A stretch of DNA of 64,000 bases from a bacterium (GTDB taxonomy: Bacteria > Joyebacterota > Joyebacteria > Joyebacterales > Joyebacteraceae), in the NCBI GenBank assembly GCA_029990205.1, contig JAPEKQ010000002.1:2501-66500 (forward strand), read 5' to 3'. Below are positions 25,839 to 35,065 of the stretch, in pieces. The notes under the pieces are model-generated. The model ran no database searches, had not been told where the DNA came from, and saw nothing but the letters and a program-made list of their open reading frames with translations. The stretch's first letter is position 1. Each line of letters starts with the position of its first letter. The translations under genes were made by a program, and so were the position numbers.

Positions 25839-28385
25839 ATGTCCATGGACCCGCGCGCAACGAGACGACCCGCCACCGGCAGCATCGCCGTGACGACCTC
25901 CGTGGTTCTGACCACGCTGGCCGTTGTTCTGTTGTCTGCGCTGACCGCGATGGCCGCCAGCCACGACAACACCGTCGAGTGGAACGGCATCTCCCACGAG
26001 GGTTGGCTCGACCGCGACCCGCGGTGCCCGATCGACGGCGAGTCCTTCACGGTCTCCTTTCTGACCTACACCAACGATATCACCTCGGCCCGCGTGCGCG
26101 TCGACGATGGCGTCGTCGCCTGGATTGACGCCTCGAAGACCTCCACGCGCGGGCCGTACGACGTCTGGTCCGGCGCGGTCCCCGCAACGGCCGCCAACGA
26201 CCTCTCCTACTGGTTCGAGATCACCGACGGTGTCGACACGGACTACCTCAGCGTGAACGGCCTCTCGGACGCCACGCCGGCAGACGGCGGGTTCGTCATC
26301 GACTACACGACGCTCGAGCACGCGCCCGTCGGCGCGACGCCGACCTCCGACGGAGGCACGGCCTTCCGCGTGTGGTCGCCCGACAGGACGGTGGCGCACG
26401 TCCGCGGCGCGTTCAACAGCTGGGGCACGACCGACCCGATGACGAAGACGGGCGAGTACTTCGCGGTCCATGTTCCGGAGGCATCGGTCGGTCAGATGTA
26501 CAAGTACTACTTCCAGAACAGCACGTGGAACACCGACCCCCGGGCGCGCCGTCTGAACCCGGGCGACAACTACAACGCGTTCATCCTCGATCCCGACTCG
26601 TACGACTGGCAGGTCGACGATTTCGACGTTCCGGACTTCGAAGAGATGGTCATCTACCAGCTCCACGTCGGGACCTTCTCCGGCCTCAACGACCCGTACG
26701 GCACGGCGACATTCCCGGCCGGCTTCGCCGAGGTCACCGAGCGGGCCGACCATCTCGCCGAACTCGGGATCAACGTCGTGATGCTCAACCCGGTGACCGA
26801 GTTCCCGTGGGACTACTCCGCGGGCTACAACCCGGTCACGGCGTGGTCGCCCGAGTGGATCTACGGCACACCCGACGAGCTCAAGGGGATGGTCGACGCG
26901 CTCCACGAACGAGGCATCGCGACCATCCACGACATCGTGTGGAACCATCTCTCGTACAGCGACAACTTCCTCTGGAACTACGACGGCACGCAGTGCTACT
27001 TCGACGACCCGGCCATCGACACACCGTGGGGCAGCCAGGCCGACTTCGACGCTGAGGGCGTGCGCGACTACTACGTCGAGAGCGCGTTCTCGTGGCTCGA
27101 GGAGTTCCGGATGGACGGTTTCCGGATGGACGCCACGGACTACATGAACATCGACGAGCAGGAGGCCGCGGGCTGGAGCCTCATGCAGCGTCTCAACGAC
27201 GAGATGGACCGCCGGGCGGCGGACAAGATCTGTCTGGCCGAGCAGCTGCCGGACGACTCGTGGGTCACGCGGCCGACGTCGCTGTCGGGCGCCGGGTTCG
27301 ACTCGCAGTACTACGATGAGTTCACCGACCGGCTCCGCGAAGAGATCATCGCCGCGGCGTCAGGCGACCCTGACATGTACGTGATCCGCAACATCATCAA
27401 CGGCGGCGGACAGTATCTCGCCGGCCGCTACGTGACGAACTACCTCGAGCTCCACGACGAATGCTGGCCGGAGAGCGGCGGACAGAGGATCGTGAAGACG
27501 ATCGACACGACCTCCCCGCACGACGACACGTACGCGATGGGTCGCTCGAAGCTGGCGCAGGGCCTCGTGCTCACCTCCCCCGGCATCCCCGCGATCATCA
27601 TGGGGACCGAGTGGCTCGAGGACACCGACTTCGGCACCGACTCCGGCAACCGGATCGATTGGTCGAAGAAGACGACCTACGCGGGCATCTTCGACTACTA
27701 CAGCGACGTCATCACACTCCGGACCACGGTCGGCGCGCTCCGCGCCGACGCGGGTCACGATGTGTACCATCTCAACGAGAGTGGGAACCTCCTGGCCTTC
27801 CAGCGCTGGGACGGCGTGGGCGGACTCATCGTGGTCGTCGCGAACTTCTCGAACACCGATTACTCGAACTACCGGATCGGTCTGCCGTCCGACGGCAACT
27901 GGACCGAGCTGGTCAACAGCCAGGACTCCACCTACATGGGAAGCGGGACGACGAACCCGGGCGCGCTCACGGCGGAGTCGACGCCGTACGACGGCTTCAG
28001 CAACTCGATCGAACTCTCCGTACCGGCGATGGGCCTGCTGATCCTCTCCAACGGTGTGGGCACGGGGGTCAGCGACGAGCCGGGCGATGTCGAGACCTCG
28101 CTCCGTCTGGCGCCGCGACGCAACCCAATGAACGTCGGCAGCGAGATCGCGCTGACGCTCCCGTCGGCCTCGCACGCCGTGCTGTCGATCTATGACGTGC
28201 GCGGGAGACTCGTGACGACGGTGGTCGACGAGGTGCTCCCGGCGGGGACGAGTTCGCACGCGTGGCACGGCCGCGATGACGCGGGTCGCGCCCTCCCCTC
28301 CGGCGTCTACTTCGCCAGACTGACGGCGGACACGGGCAGCGCGGGCGCTTCCAGCGCGTATGCGAAGATGGTGCTGCTGCGGTAG
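25839..28385 (+). CDS. Secreted GH13 alpha-amylase-type enzyme with CBM48-like and sorting domains
   Basis: 848 residues. The signal peptide (to about residue 40, TAMA-ASH) is followed by a starch-binding/E-set domain, then a CBM48-like domain (FRVWSPDRTVAHVRGAFNSW). The GH13 barrel has all four regions: DIVWNH, GFRMDATD with nucleophile Asp431, CLAEQLP with acid Glu468, and YLELHDE with Asp540. The C-terminal sorting domain reads RRNPMNVGSEIAL... SGVYFARLT... KMVLLR. The branching-enzyme/isoamylase-like N-part suggests activity on alpha-glucans; exact specificity is open. The ATG at 25839 has AGGA 4 bases upstream. It is divergent from the ASST-GH57 operon. Confidence 0.9.
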   Translation: MSMDPRATRRPATGSIAVTTSVVLTTLAVVLLSALTAMAASHDNTVEWNGISHEGWLDRDPRCPIDGESFTVSFLTYTNDITSARVRVDDGVVAWIDASKTSTRGPYDVWSGAVPATAANDLSYWFEITDGVDTDYLSVNGLSDATPADGGFVIDYTTLEHAPVGATPTSDGGTAFRVWSPDRTVAHVRGAFNSWGTTDPMTKTGEYFAVHVPEASVGQMYKYYFQNSTWNTDPRARRLNPGDNYNAFILDPDSYDWQVDDFDVPDFEEMVIYQLHVGTFSGLNDPYGTATFPAGFAEVTERADHLAELGINVVMLNPVTEFPWDYSAGYNPVTAWSPEWIYGTPDELKGMVDALHERGIATIHDIVWNHLSYSDNFLWNYDGTQCYFDDPAIDTPWGSQADFDAEGVRDYYVESAFSWLEEFRMDGFRMDATDYMNIDEQEAAGWSLMQRLNDEMDRRAADKICLAEQLPDDSWVTRPTSLSGAGFDSQYYDEFTDRLREEIIAAASGDPDMYVIRNIINGGGQYLAGRYVTNYLELHDECWPESGGQRIVKTIDTTSPHDDTYAMGRSKLAQGLVLTSPGIPAIIMGTEWLEDTDFGTDSGNRIDWSKKTTYAGIFDYYSDVITLRTTVGALRADAGHDVYHLNESGNLLAFQRWDGVGGLIVVVANFSNTDYSNYRIGLPSDGNWTELVNSQDSTYMGSGTTNPGALTAESTPYDGFSNSIELSVPAMGLLILSNGVGTGVSDEPGDVETSLRLAPRRNPMNVGSEIALTLPSASHAVLSIYDVRGRLVTTVVDEVLPAGTSSHAWHGRDDAGRALPSGVYFARLTADTGSAGASSAYAKMVLLR

Positions 28386-28453
28386 CGTGGCGGCGGCTGA
28401 AGGCCCCGCGTTCGGCGGCACTGGACGATGCAGACACGATGACTCAGACACAG

Positions 28454-28481
28454 GAAGGCCGGCCCTCTCGGGCCGGCCTTC
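28454..28481 (+). terminator. Bidirectional hairpin terminator between GH13 and pullulanase genes
   Basis: A perfect 12-bp stem GAAGGCCGGCCC/GGGCCGGCCTTC with loop TCTC, between two convergent genes. The T content after it is low, so efficiency is uncertain. Confidence 0.7.
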
Positions 28482-28543
28482 TCGCGTTCTCATGATGTTC
28501 CCTGCGACCCCGACACCAGCTGCGCCGCGGTCGCCGACACAGA

Positions 28544-31500
28544 CTACCTCACGAACACCGCGGTCGTCCGCGCCGGGACGGAGAACGTCCCGTCGTCGAA
28601 GCTCGCGGTCTTCACGGCCTCGTCGGCGGAGCCGGCGAGGATCGGGTGCAGCTCGAACCCGAGCCCCTCCCAGTCAGCGCCACCGTGCTCGATCGCCTCG
28701 GTCGTCGCGTTGAAGACAACGACGATCTGGTCGACCGACGGATCGAGGTCGGCAAGACCCTCGCCTGTATCCGAGATGCTCATCACGATGAGACCCGGGA
28801 CCTGACCCGAACCGGTGTTGTGGAACTTCACGCGCGCCTTCACGTCCGCCGCCGTCCGGAGACGGAAGAGCGGCGAGCTCGAGCGGACCGCGACCATCTC
28901 CTTGAAGTGCGCCAGCGTCGCGCGGATGTGCTCCTGGCCCGGACGGATCTCCTCTCGCGCGAGGATCGGACCGATGATGTTCCAGCGGTCGCGGTTCTTC
29001 TCGGCCGACGGCAGACCGACCGCGAAGTTGTTGCTCTGGTAGGTCCAGTCGAGCTTGTTGAACCAGTCGCCGGCGTTGTAGCTGTCGGCCTCCAGCGACT
29101 TCGAGCGAAGGATCTCGGAGCCGGCGTGGAAGAACGGCACGCCCTGCGACACGCTCACGATCGACAGGCCCATCATCTGCATCCGGACGCGGTCCTCAAC
29201 GGTCGCCGCGCGCGGAGCCGAGTACTGGATCTTGTCGAAGAAGGTCTCGTTGTCGTGAGCCGAGACGTAGTTGATGACTTCCTGCGGCTCGGCGGCGAAG
29301 CCGACGCTCTCGAACCGACCGCCCGTCGTCTGCTGTCCGTTGCGATCGACGAACGGGTAGTCGCGGAGGTTGCCGGCCAGTCCGACGCGGATGCGGTCCA
29401 TCGAGTTGAGCAGTCTTCCCTTCTCCTCGTTCCCGGCGCGGTTGTAGCCGCTGGGATCCGTGAAGAGACCGGTCGCGAAGCCCTGCTCGCGACGGTCGGA
29501 GAACGCGCTGCCACCGCGGACGGCGTCCCGGATCCGGTCGTTGAAGCAGCCGATGCCGGTGCCCGCCATGTTGCCCTGCGTTGCGTTGATGCCGCGCTTG
29601 CCGCCCTGCACTTCGCCGAAGTCCCAGCCCTCGCCGTAGAGATAGATGGCGGAACCGTCAACGCCGTCGGCCTCGACCGTCAGCGCGTGGAGCGCGTCGC
29701 GCGCCTCTTCCATGTCGCACTTCATGTGGTGCCCCATCAGGTCGAACCGGAATGCGTCGACCTTGTAGTCGCGCGCCCAGTGGACCAGGTCATCGACCAT
29801 CAGACGGCGCATCATGTAGTGCTCGGTCGCCGTGTTCTGGCAACAGGTGCTCGTCTCGACGCCGCCGTCGTTGTTCAGACGGTGGTAGTAGCCGGGCACG
29901 ACGCGGTCGAGGACCGCGCGCGGCTCGGGGCCGCTCGCGTGCGTGTGGTTGTAGACGACATCCATGACGACCCGGAGCCCCATGCCGGAGAGCGACTGCA
30001 CCATCTCACGGAACTCGATGATGCGCGCGGTGCCGTTCGGGTCGGTCGCGTAGCTGCCCTCGGGCACACCGTAGTGGTACGGGTCGTAGCCCCAGTTGTA
30101 CGCGTCGGCGTCACGGATGTTCGCGATGGCCGCCTGCTGCTCCTCGGAGTCCGGCGCGAATCCGGTCAGGTCGCCCGGAGACTGCTGCTCGGCCCTGTTC
30201 TCGTTGATCGTTGCGATATCGAACGACGGAAGCAGATGCACGTGCGTGATACCTGCCTCGGACAGGCCGCGCAGGTGTGCCGCGCCGTCGGACTCGACCG
30301 TGAACGCCTTGAACGTCCCGACCAGCTCCTCGGGGACCGTCGCGTCCGACGCGCTGAAGTCGCGGACGTGCAGCTCGTAGAGCACGATGTCCGTCGGAGC
30401 CTCCAGCGCCGGCTTCTCGACGGCGTCCCATCCCTCCGGCATCGTCGCCGGGTCGTCCATGTTCACGATCAGCGTGCGCGCGCTGTTCATCGAGAGGCCG
30501 CGCGAGTACGGATCGGTGACCATGTTGTTCTCGAAGGAGCCGGTCTGATGCATGTAGACGTCGACCTCGTACAGGTAGTACATGCCGTCCCACTCGGGCC
30601 GGCCGCCCGATGTCCAGACGCCGTTCTCGTCGGTCATCGCGAGCACGTGAGTCGGCTCGGGCGCGTCGCAGCTCTCGTAGATGTAGAGCCGGACGACCCG
30701 CGCGGTCGGCGCCCAGACGCGGAACGTCGGCGCGCCGTCCTCCCACGTCAGTCCGAGCGGACCGTCGTAGGCGAAGACGTCATCGAGCACGCCGGGGATC
30801 TGGACACCGGTCGCGTCGACGAGCTTGCCCTCGGCATCCAGGGCCGACACCGCCAGCTGCCCGCGGAGCAGCTCTGTGGTCCACGCGAGGGCCGAATCCG
30901 GAAGCGTGAGACCGGGGAGCCCCCTGAGGTGCGGGAAGCTCGCGCTGATCTCGGGTGAGAGCCCGCCGTCGGCGGGCATCAGCTCGAACGTCTCTCCGCC
31001 GGTCACTCCGCCGGCGGTCAGTTCGAGGTTCGCATCGGGGGACGAATGGAGGAAGTACCTTACCTCGCCCTTGTGCTTGCGCCACGCGATCGTCGTCGCG
31101 TCGACCCAGTGGGCCTGGAGCCTCGTGAGGTCGCCAAGCGCGAGCGCGGCCACATCGGGCTCCTCACTGAAGATGCTCTGCCGTCCGGACACGATCCAGA
31201 CCTCCCGCCCGTGCTCCCCGATGTTCAGGTACATATCGGGGCCGGGGTCCTTGCTGTCACCACGGTGAATGATGAACCCGACCTTCACGGGCTCGGCAGT
31301 GAGCTTGATGTCCCAGTACGCGCCGAAGTCGTCCTCGCCCGCGGGCTCGAGAGGGCTCGTCCACTCGACGGACTCCTCGGTGTCCTCCCAGACGTGAAGC
31401 CCCCACCCGGCGTACCCGCCGCGGGGACGGTGGTAGCGAATGCGCGCGTAGCCGTCATCGAGCGAAGGAGCCGGATCGAGAGCCGGCTTCGCCTTGGCCG

Positions 31501-31861
31501 CGGCTCCACCGACGGTGCGGACCGCGTTCTGCCCGCCGTACCCGTCGTCGACGTAGCTGTCGGCGTCGGCATCCAGCGGACCGCCGCCCAGGTCGGTCTC
31601 CATGTTGCCGGGCCAGTCACCGTTGACGAAGTACTTGTACTGGTGCTCGCCGGTATCGAGATCGATGACGACCGACCAGACGCCGTCCTTCTCCGTCATC
31701 GGTGTCTCGTCCCAGCCGTTGAACGAGCCGCGAACGGAGACGCTTGTCACGCCGGCGTCCCCGGGCTCGTATGTGAACGTAATCTCTTCGGCGTGACCGG
31801 CGGTCGCGAGCATCGCGACGGCGCAGATGGCCAGCGTGGATATCAGCATCCGGTGCTTCAT
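28544..31861 (-). CDS. pulA: Secreted type I pullulanase
   Basis: Hydrolyses alpha-1,6 branch bonds of pullulan, starch and glycogen. About 1105 residues: a signal peptide (cleavage near GHA-EEI), an N-terminal CBM48-like domain ([13 protein letters not shown]), a CBM41/PUD-type domain ([18 protein letters not shown]), a second CBM48 ([16 protein letters not shown]), then GH13 with the pullulanase mark YNWGYDP, DVVYNH, FRFDLMG (Asp707), YLYGEGW (Glu744) and SAHDNETF (Asp870). Unlike GH57 and GH13 here it has no sorting domain, ending [10 protein letters not shown]. Three nearby ATGs compete; 31861 is chosen as best spaced from GGGGAG, with 31870 the alternative. Confidence 0.93.
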   Translation of the reverse strand: MKHRMLISTLAICAVAMLATAGHAEEITFTYEPGDAGVTSVSVRGSFNGWDETPMTEKDGVWSVVIDLDTGEHQYKYFVNGDWPGNMETDLGGGPLDADADSYVDDGYGGQNAVRTVGGAAAKAKPALDPAPSLDDGYARIRYHRPRGGYAGWGLHVWEDTEESVEWTSPLEPAGEDDFGAYWDIKLTAEPVKVGFIIHRGDSKDPGPDMYLNIGEHGREVWIVSGRQSIFSEEPDVAALALGDLTRLQAHWVDATTIAWRKHKGEVRYFLHSSPDANLELTAGGVTGGETFELMPADGGLSPEISASFPHLRGLPGLTLPDSALAWTTELLRGQLAVSALDAEGKLVDATGVQIPGVLDDVFAYDGPLGLTWEDGAPTFRVWAPTARVVRLYIYESCDAPEPTHVLAMTDENGVWTSGGRPEWDGMYYLYEVDVYMHQTGSFENNMVTDPYSRGLSMNSARTLIVNMDDPATMPEGWDAVEKPALEAPTDIVLYELHVRDFSASDATVPEELVGTFKAFTVESDGAAHLRGLSEAGITHVHLLPSFDIATINENRAEQQSPGDLTGFAPDSEEQQAAIANIRDADAYNWGYDPYHYGVPEGSYATDPNGTARIIEFREMVQSLSGMGLRVVMDVVYNHTHASGPEPRAVLDRVVPGYYHRLNNDGGVETSTCCQNTATEHYMMRRLMVDDLVHWARDYKVDAFRFDLMGHHMKCDMEEARDALHALTVEADGVDGSAIYLYGEGWDFGEVQGGKRGINATQGNMAGTGIGCFNDRIRDAVRGGSAFSDRREQGFATGLFTDPSGYNRAGNEEKGRLLNSMDRIRVGLAGNLRDYPFVDRNGQQTTGGRFESVGFAAEPQEVINYVSAHDNETFFDKIQYSAPRAATVEDRVRMQMMGLSIVSVSQGVPFFHAGSEILRSKSLEADSYNAGDWFNKLDWTYQSNNFAVGLPSAEKNRDRWNIIGPILAREEIRPGQEHIRATLAHFKEMVAVRSSSPLFRLRTAADVKARVKFHNTGSGQVPGLIVMSISDTGEGLADLDPSVDQIVVVFNATTEAIEHGGADWEGLGFELHPILAGSADEAVKTASFDDGTFSVPARTTAVFVR

Positions 31862-31968
31862 CTGCATCATCTCCCCTCAGAGAGGCCCGCGCCGACGCGT
31901 CGGCGTCCGGCCTCATGTGCGTCGCCGGACTCCCCCCGGCGCGTTGGATCGGTTCTTCGAGTGCGAAG

Positions 31969-31977
31969 AGTATAGCA
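31969..31977 (-). promoter_or_regulatory. Extended -10 promoter for pulA
   Basis: TGCTATACT on the minus strand, about 107 bases before the start codon; no clear -35. It starts right after the rubrerythrin terminator. Confidence 0.5.
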
Positions 31978-31983
31978 TGAACA

Positions 31984-32013
31984 AAGAGGCCTCGCCGGGT
32001 GGCGAAGCCTCTT
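31984..32013 (-). terminator. Intrinsic terminator after rubrerythrin
   Basis: AAGAGGC/GCCTCTT and TCGCC/GGCGA arms around GGGT with one C-A mismatch; on the minus strand the stem runs into TTTGTT. Confidence 0.8.
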
Positions 32014-32069
32014 CGTGTGAGCAGTCCCTCACGGGACGTTGATAGCCCTCTCGAGGCTCTCTCTCGGAA

Positions 32070-32567
32070 CTAGTCGATCTTCGAGAACATCTCGCCCTTC
32101 GCGCCGCAGATCGGGCAGGTTCCCGGCGCCTCGCGCTCGGCCGTGAAGCCGCAGACGGGGCACACGTAGTAGGCGAAGTCATCCTGCGCGGAGCCCAGGT
32201 TGTCCAGCAGGCCCTGGTAGAGCGAGGCGTGGATCTTCTCGACCTCATTGGCGAACGAGAAGGAGCGCTCGGCCTGAGTGTTGCCCTCGGCCTTTGCCGC
32301 CTCGATCATCTCCGGGTACATGTTCTTGAACTCGTGCGTCTCACCCGCAACGGCTTCCTTCAGGTTCTCGGCCGTGTCGTGGATGCCGCCCGCCGCCCTG
32401 AGGTGGCTGTGGGCGTGAACCGTCTCCGCCGCCGCCGCGGCCCGGAACAGTCGCGCGACCTGCGCGAAGCCCTCGTCGTCCGCCTTCTTCGCGAATGCGA
32501 GGTAGCGACGGTTGGCCTGCGACTCACCGGCGAACGCGTCCATCAGGAAATCAACCGACTTGCTCAT
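32070..32567 (-). CDS. Rubrerythrin
   Basis: Cytoplasmic peroxide-reducing diiron protein of anaerobes and microaerobes. 165 residues: a ferritin-like four-helix domain with FAGESQANRRYL and a later E..H pair (AAETVHAHSHL), plus a C-terminal rubredoxin-like centre (CPVCG...CPICG). The ATG at 32567 has AGGAGG 5 bases before it. It is a single-gene unit with its own promoter and terminator, suggesting oxidative-stress control. It indicates at least some anaerobic life. Confidence 0.95.
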   Translation of the reverse strand: MSKSVDFLMDAFAGESQANRRYLAFAKKADDEGFAQVARLFRAAAAAETVHAHSHLRAAGGIHDTAENLKEAVAGETHEFKNMYPEMIEAAKAEGNTQAERSFSFANEVEKIHASLYQGLLDNLGSAQDDFAYYVCPVCGFTAEREAPGTCPICGAKGEMFSKID

Positions 32568-32638
32568 TGTGTCCTCCTGCACTTGGGGAACGCTGCGTCT
32601 TCCATCTCGAATGAGGTGCCCTCAACTCCGGGACCAGT

Positions 32639-32667
32639 ACTATCGCATGACGCCATCGTGCGGTCAA
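32639..32667 (-). promoter_or_regulatory. Promoter for rubrerythrin
   Basis: TTGACC, 17 bases, GATAGT on the minus strand, about 72 bases before the start codon. Confidence 0.55.
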
Positions 32668-32739
32668 CGTGTGACCCGGTGGCGACAGTCGGTATTCTGA
32701 TTCACTGACGGCCCTGCGGTTTCGCGGCGGCGGCAGTTC

Positions 32740-32768
32740 TTGCCGGGCGGCGCGGGCGGTGATACCGT
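32740..32768 (+). promoter_or_regulatory. Candidate promoter for the secreted phosphatase-fold gene
   Basis: TTGCCG, 17 bases, TACCGT, 60 bases before the start codon. The -10 is weak. Confidence 0.35.
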
Positions 32769-32828
32769 GGAACCGCCCCCGGAGGACGATGGGGCGTTCA
32801 CACCGAACCCACCCCGAAGGAGACACGT

Positions 32829-34352
32829 ATGAGACGCATCCCGCTCGCCGCCGCGCTTGCGCTGTTCGGCCTCGTGATCGTATCGCCGCCGCGGTCGGCC
32901 GCCGGCTCGCTGGCTCCATCCGATCCGCCGCCGACCGTCACCGGGGCGGCGGCATCGGCCGTGGCGTGGCCGCGGACCGCGGTCGTGATCGACGGACGTT
33001 TCGAGGACTGGCAGGCAATCGAGCCGGTGTGGAACGACAACGCCGGCGACGGGAAGGGCGGGGGGCGCGGCATCGACCTGGGACGGCTCTGGGCGGCCAG
33101 CGACGCGGAGCGCGTGTTCCTCTGCTTCGAGACGGGACTCGAGATGGGGCTCCAGGGCGGGAACGATGTCGCGCTTCTCATCGACGGCGATGACAGTATC
33201 TCCACGGGCATCGACAGACTCGGAATGGGCGTCGATCTCATCTGGCGCTTCGGGCAGCGCGAAGGCGCCGTCTACTCCAGTTCCGGCGCCAGGCGGCGCA
33301 TCGAGCAGTCCGACGTCGGTCTGAGGCAGGGTCCGACCGTGACGTCGCCGGTGTTCGAGATCTCGCTCCTCCGCTCGGCGCTCCCGCCGGGCGATGCCAT
33401 CCGCGTCTGCATCACCACGGGATCACAGGCGGGCAGCGATCGCCTCCCCGACACCGAGGGCGGAGTCCGTATCGCGCTCTCGGACGCCGCACCCGTGATC
33501 GCGCACACGCGCTCGCTCGACCGCGAGCACCCAGACGATCTCCGCGTCTTGACCTACAACGTGCTCTTCGATGGTCTGTTCAAGCGGCCGGCGCCGTTCA
33601 TTCGCCTCCTGCGCGCGATCGATCCGGACGTCGTCTGCTTCCAGGAGATCTGGTCGCACTCCGCGCAGCAGGCCGTCGACCAGGTCAACCTCGCGCTCCC
33701 CGGCGGGGCCCCTTGGTACGGAGGAAGCACCGAGGACGGACTCATCGTCAGCCGCTACCCGATCATCGACAACCAGTCGGTGGACGACGCGGGGAACCAC
33801 TGGGCGCTGATCGACCTTCCCGAGGATGTCTACGGCGCGGACCTCTCGCTGATAAGCGCGCATCCGCCGTGCTGCGACAACGAACAGGGGCGTCAGGAGG
33901 AGCTCGACGGCATCGCGGCGTGGATGCGCGAACTCAAGCGCGGAGGCGACTCGGGCATCGCGACGGGCACCTTCATCGTGATCGCCGGTGACATGAACCT
34001 CGTGGGCTCGTCGGAGCAGGTCGAGACGCTCGTTGCGGGAGTCATCGGTGACGAGGAACGGTTCGGACGAACGGTCTCGCCCGACTGGGACGGCACGGCG
34101 CTGACCGACGCGTCCCCGCTCCACATCGGCGGGCGTGAAGGATATACGTGGCGAGACGACACGAGCCGGTTCGCGCCGGGGAAGCTCGACTACATCGTGT
34201 ACTCCGACAGCGTGATGGAGATGACGGGCGGGTTCGTCCTCAGGACGGAGGACCTGCCACGCGAGATGCTCGTGCGGTACGGACTCCGGGCGTCGGACAC
34301 CGGAGAGGCGTCCGACCATCTTCCCGTAGTCGCCGACTTCACACGTCGCTAG
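32829..34352 (+). CDS. Secreted endonuclease/exonuclease/phosphatase-family protein with DOMON-like domain
   Basis: 507 residues. A signal peptide (to about residue 25) is followed by a DOMON/CBM9-like domain (VVIDGRFEDWQAIEPVW) similar in plan to the GH57 N-terminus. The EEP fold runs from about residue 237: LTYNVL, VVCFQEIWS, LISAHPPCC, VIAGDMNLV, GKLDYIVYSD and SDHLPVVADF, the metal and catalytic sites of DNase I/sphingomyelinase-like enzymes. The substrate could be nucleic acid, phospholipid or inositol phosphate. GAAGGAG lies 6 bases before the ATG. It is monocistronic, ending 5 bases from a convergent gene. Confidence 0.85.
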   Translation: MRRIPLAAALALFGLVIVSPPRSAAGSLAPSDPPPTVTGAAASAVAWPRTAVVIDGRFEDWQAIEPVWNDNAGDGKGGGRGIDLGRLWAASDAERVFLCFETGLEMGLQGGNDVALLIDGDDSISTGIDRLGMGVDLIWRFGQREGAVYSSSGARRRIEQSDVGLRQGPTVTSPVFEISLLRSALPPGDAIRVCITTGSQAGSDRLPDTEGGVRIALSDAAPVIAHTRSLDREHPDDLRVLTYNVLFDGLFKRPAPFIRLLRAIDPDVVCFQEIWSHSAQQAVDQVNLALPGGAPWYGGSTEDGLIVSRYPIIDNQSVDDAGNHWALIDLPEDVYGADLSLISAHPPCCDNEQGRQEELDGIAAWMRELKRGGDSGIATGTFIVIAGDMNLVGSSEQVETLVAGVIGDEERFGRTVSPDWDGTALTDASPLHIGGREGYTWRDDTSRFAPGKLDYIVYSDSVMEMTGGFVLRTEDLPREMLVRYGLRASDTGEASDHLPVVADFTRR

Positions 34353-34357
34353 CGGGC

Positions 34358-35065
34358 TCAGTCGCCTCGCTGAGCGAGGCGCATCAGCATCATCCGGATG
34401 ACGAGAGTCTGGTCCTCGGCGGGAATGTCGATGACCGCGTCCGCGAGCGCCCTGAGCGTCGCCGCGTCCGGAACACCGCTCGGCTCGAGTTCGTTCTCCT
34501 CCTGGAAGCTCACCAGGGCAAGCACCGCCTCCGCGTCCCACTCCCCCATCCCGTAGTTCACGTCCAGCCCGAGCGCCGACATCACCGACTTGATGAAGAC
34601 ACGCTCCTCGTACTCCAGCTCCAGCGGGAGCGACGGCGCATCCGCGATCACGATCTGCGCCGGGTCCTCGACGACGATCTGCGGCTTCCCCTTGTACTCG
34701 ACGATGGTCCCGGTCACGCAGATGCGGCGGCCGTCGAAGAGCGCCTCTGGCTCATCCTCGAAGAGCCCCCTCGTCGAACCCCAGATGACGACCGTGAACA
34801 GCTGGTCGGGGTACGGACGGCCGAGATTCAGGAAGGTCGGCGTGCCGCCGGTGCGGCCGAGATACGCAGCGCTGGCGACGGTCCCGCAGACGGTGGCGTC
34901 CGCACCCACATGCGCCGCCGCGTCCTCCACCTCGATGACGAGGTCCCCTGCGACAGCCGTGCACGGCGCGACCGCGCCGACGAAGGTCAGCGAGAGAATC
35001 GCCACGACGACGGTCATCACTGAGGCCGCCGAGCCGTTGGCCGGGTGTGTTCTGTTCCGCTTCAT
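34358..35065 (-). CDS. Exported OB-fold and peptidoglycan-binding-like protein
   Basis: 235 residues with a signal peptide (cleavage near AVA-GDL, residue 40). Residues about 50-140 look like an OB-fold of the nucleic-acid-binding type (VCGTVASAAYLG... RRICVTGTIVEYKGKPQIVVEDP). About 160-215 resemble a PG_binding_1 domain (VMSALGLDVNYGMGEWD... GVPDAATLRAL). The ATG overlaps the gatB stop as ATGA, so it is translated from the gatCAB transcript although it has no obvious tie to tRNA amidation. Function unknown. Confidence 0.7.
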   Translation of the reverse strand: MKRNRTHPANGSAASVMTVVVAILSLTFVGAVAPCTAVAGDLVIEVEDAAAHVGADATVCGTVASAAYLGRTGGTPTFLNLGRPYPDQLFTVVIWGSTRGLFEDEPEALFDGRRICVTGTIVEYKGKPQIVVEDPAQIVIADAPSLPLELEYEERVFIKSVMSALGLDVNYGMGEWDAEAVLALVSFQEENELEPSGVPDAATLRALADAVIDIPAEDQTLVIRMMLMRLAQRGD

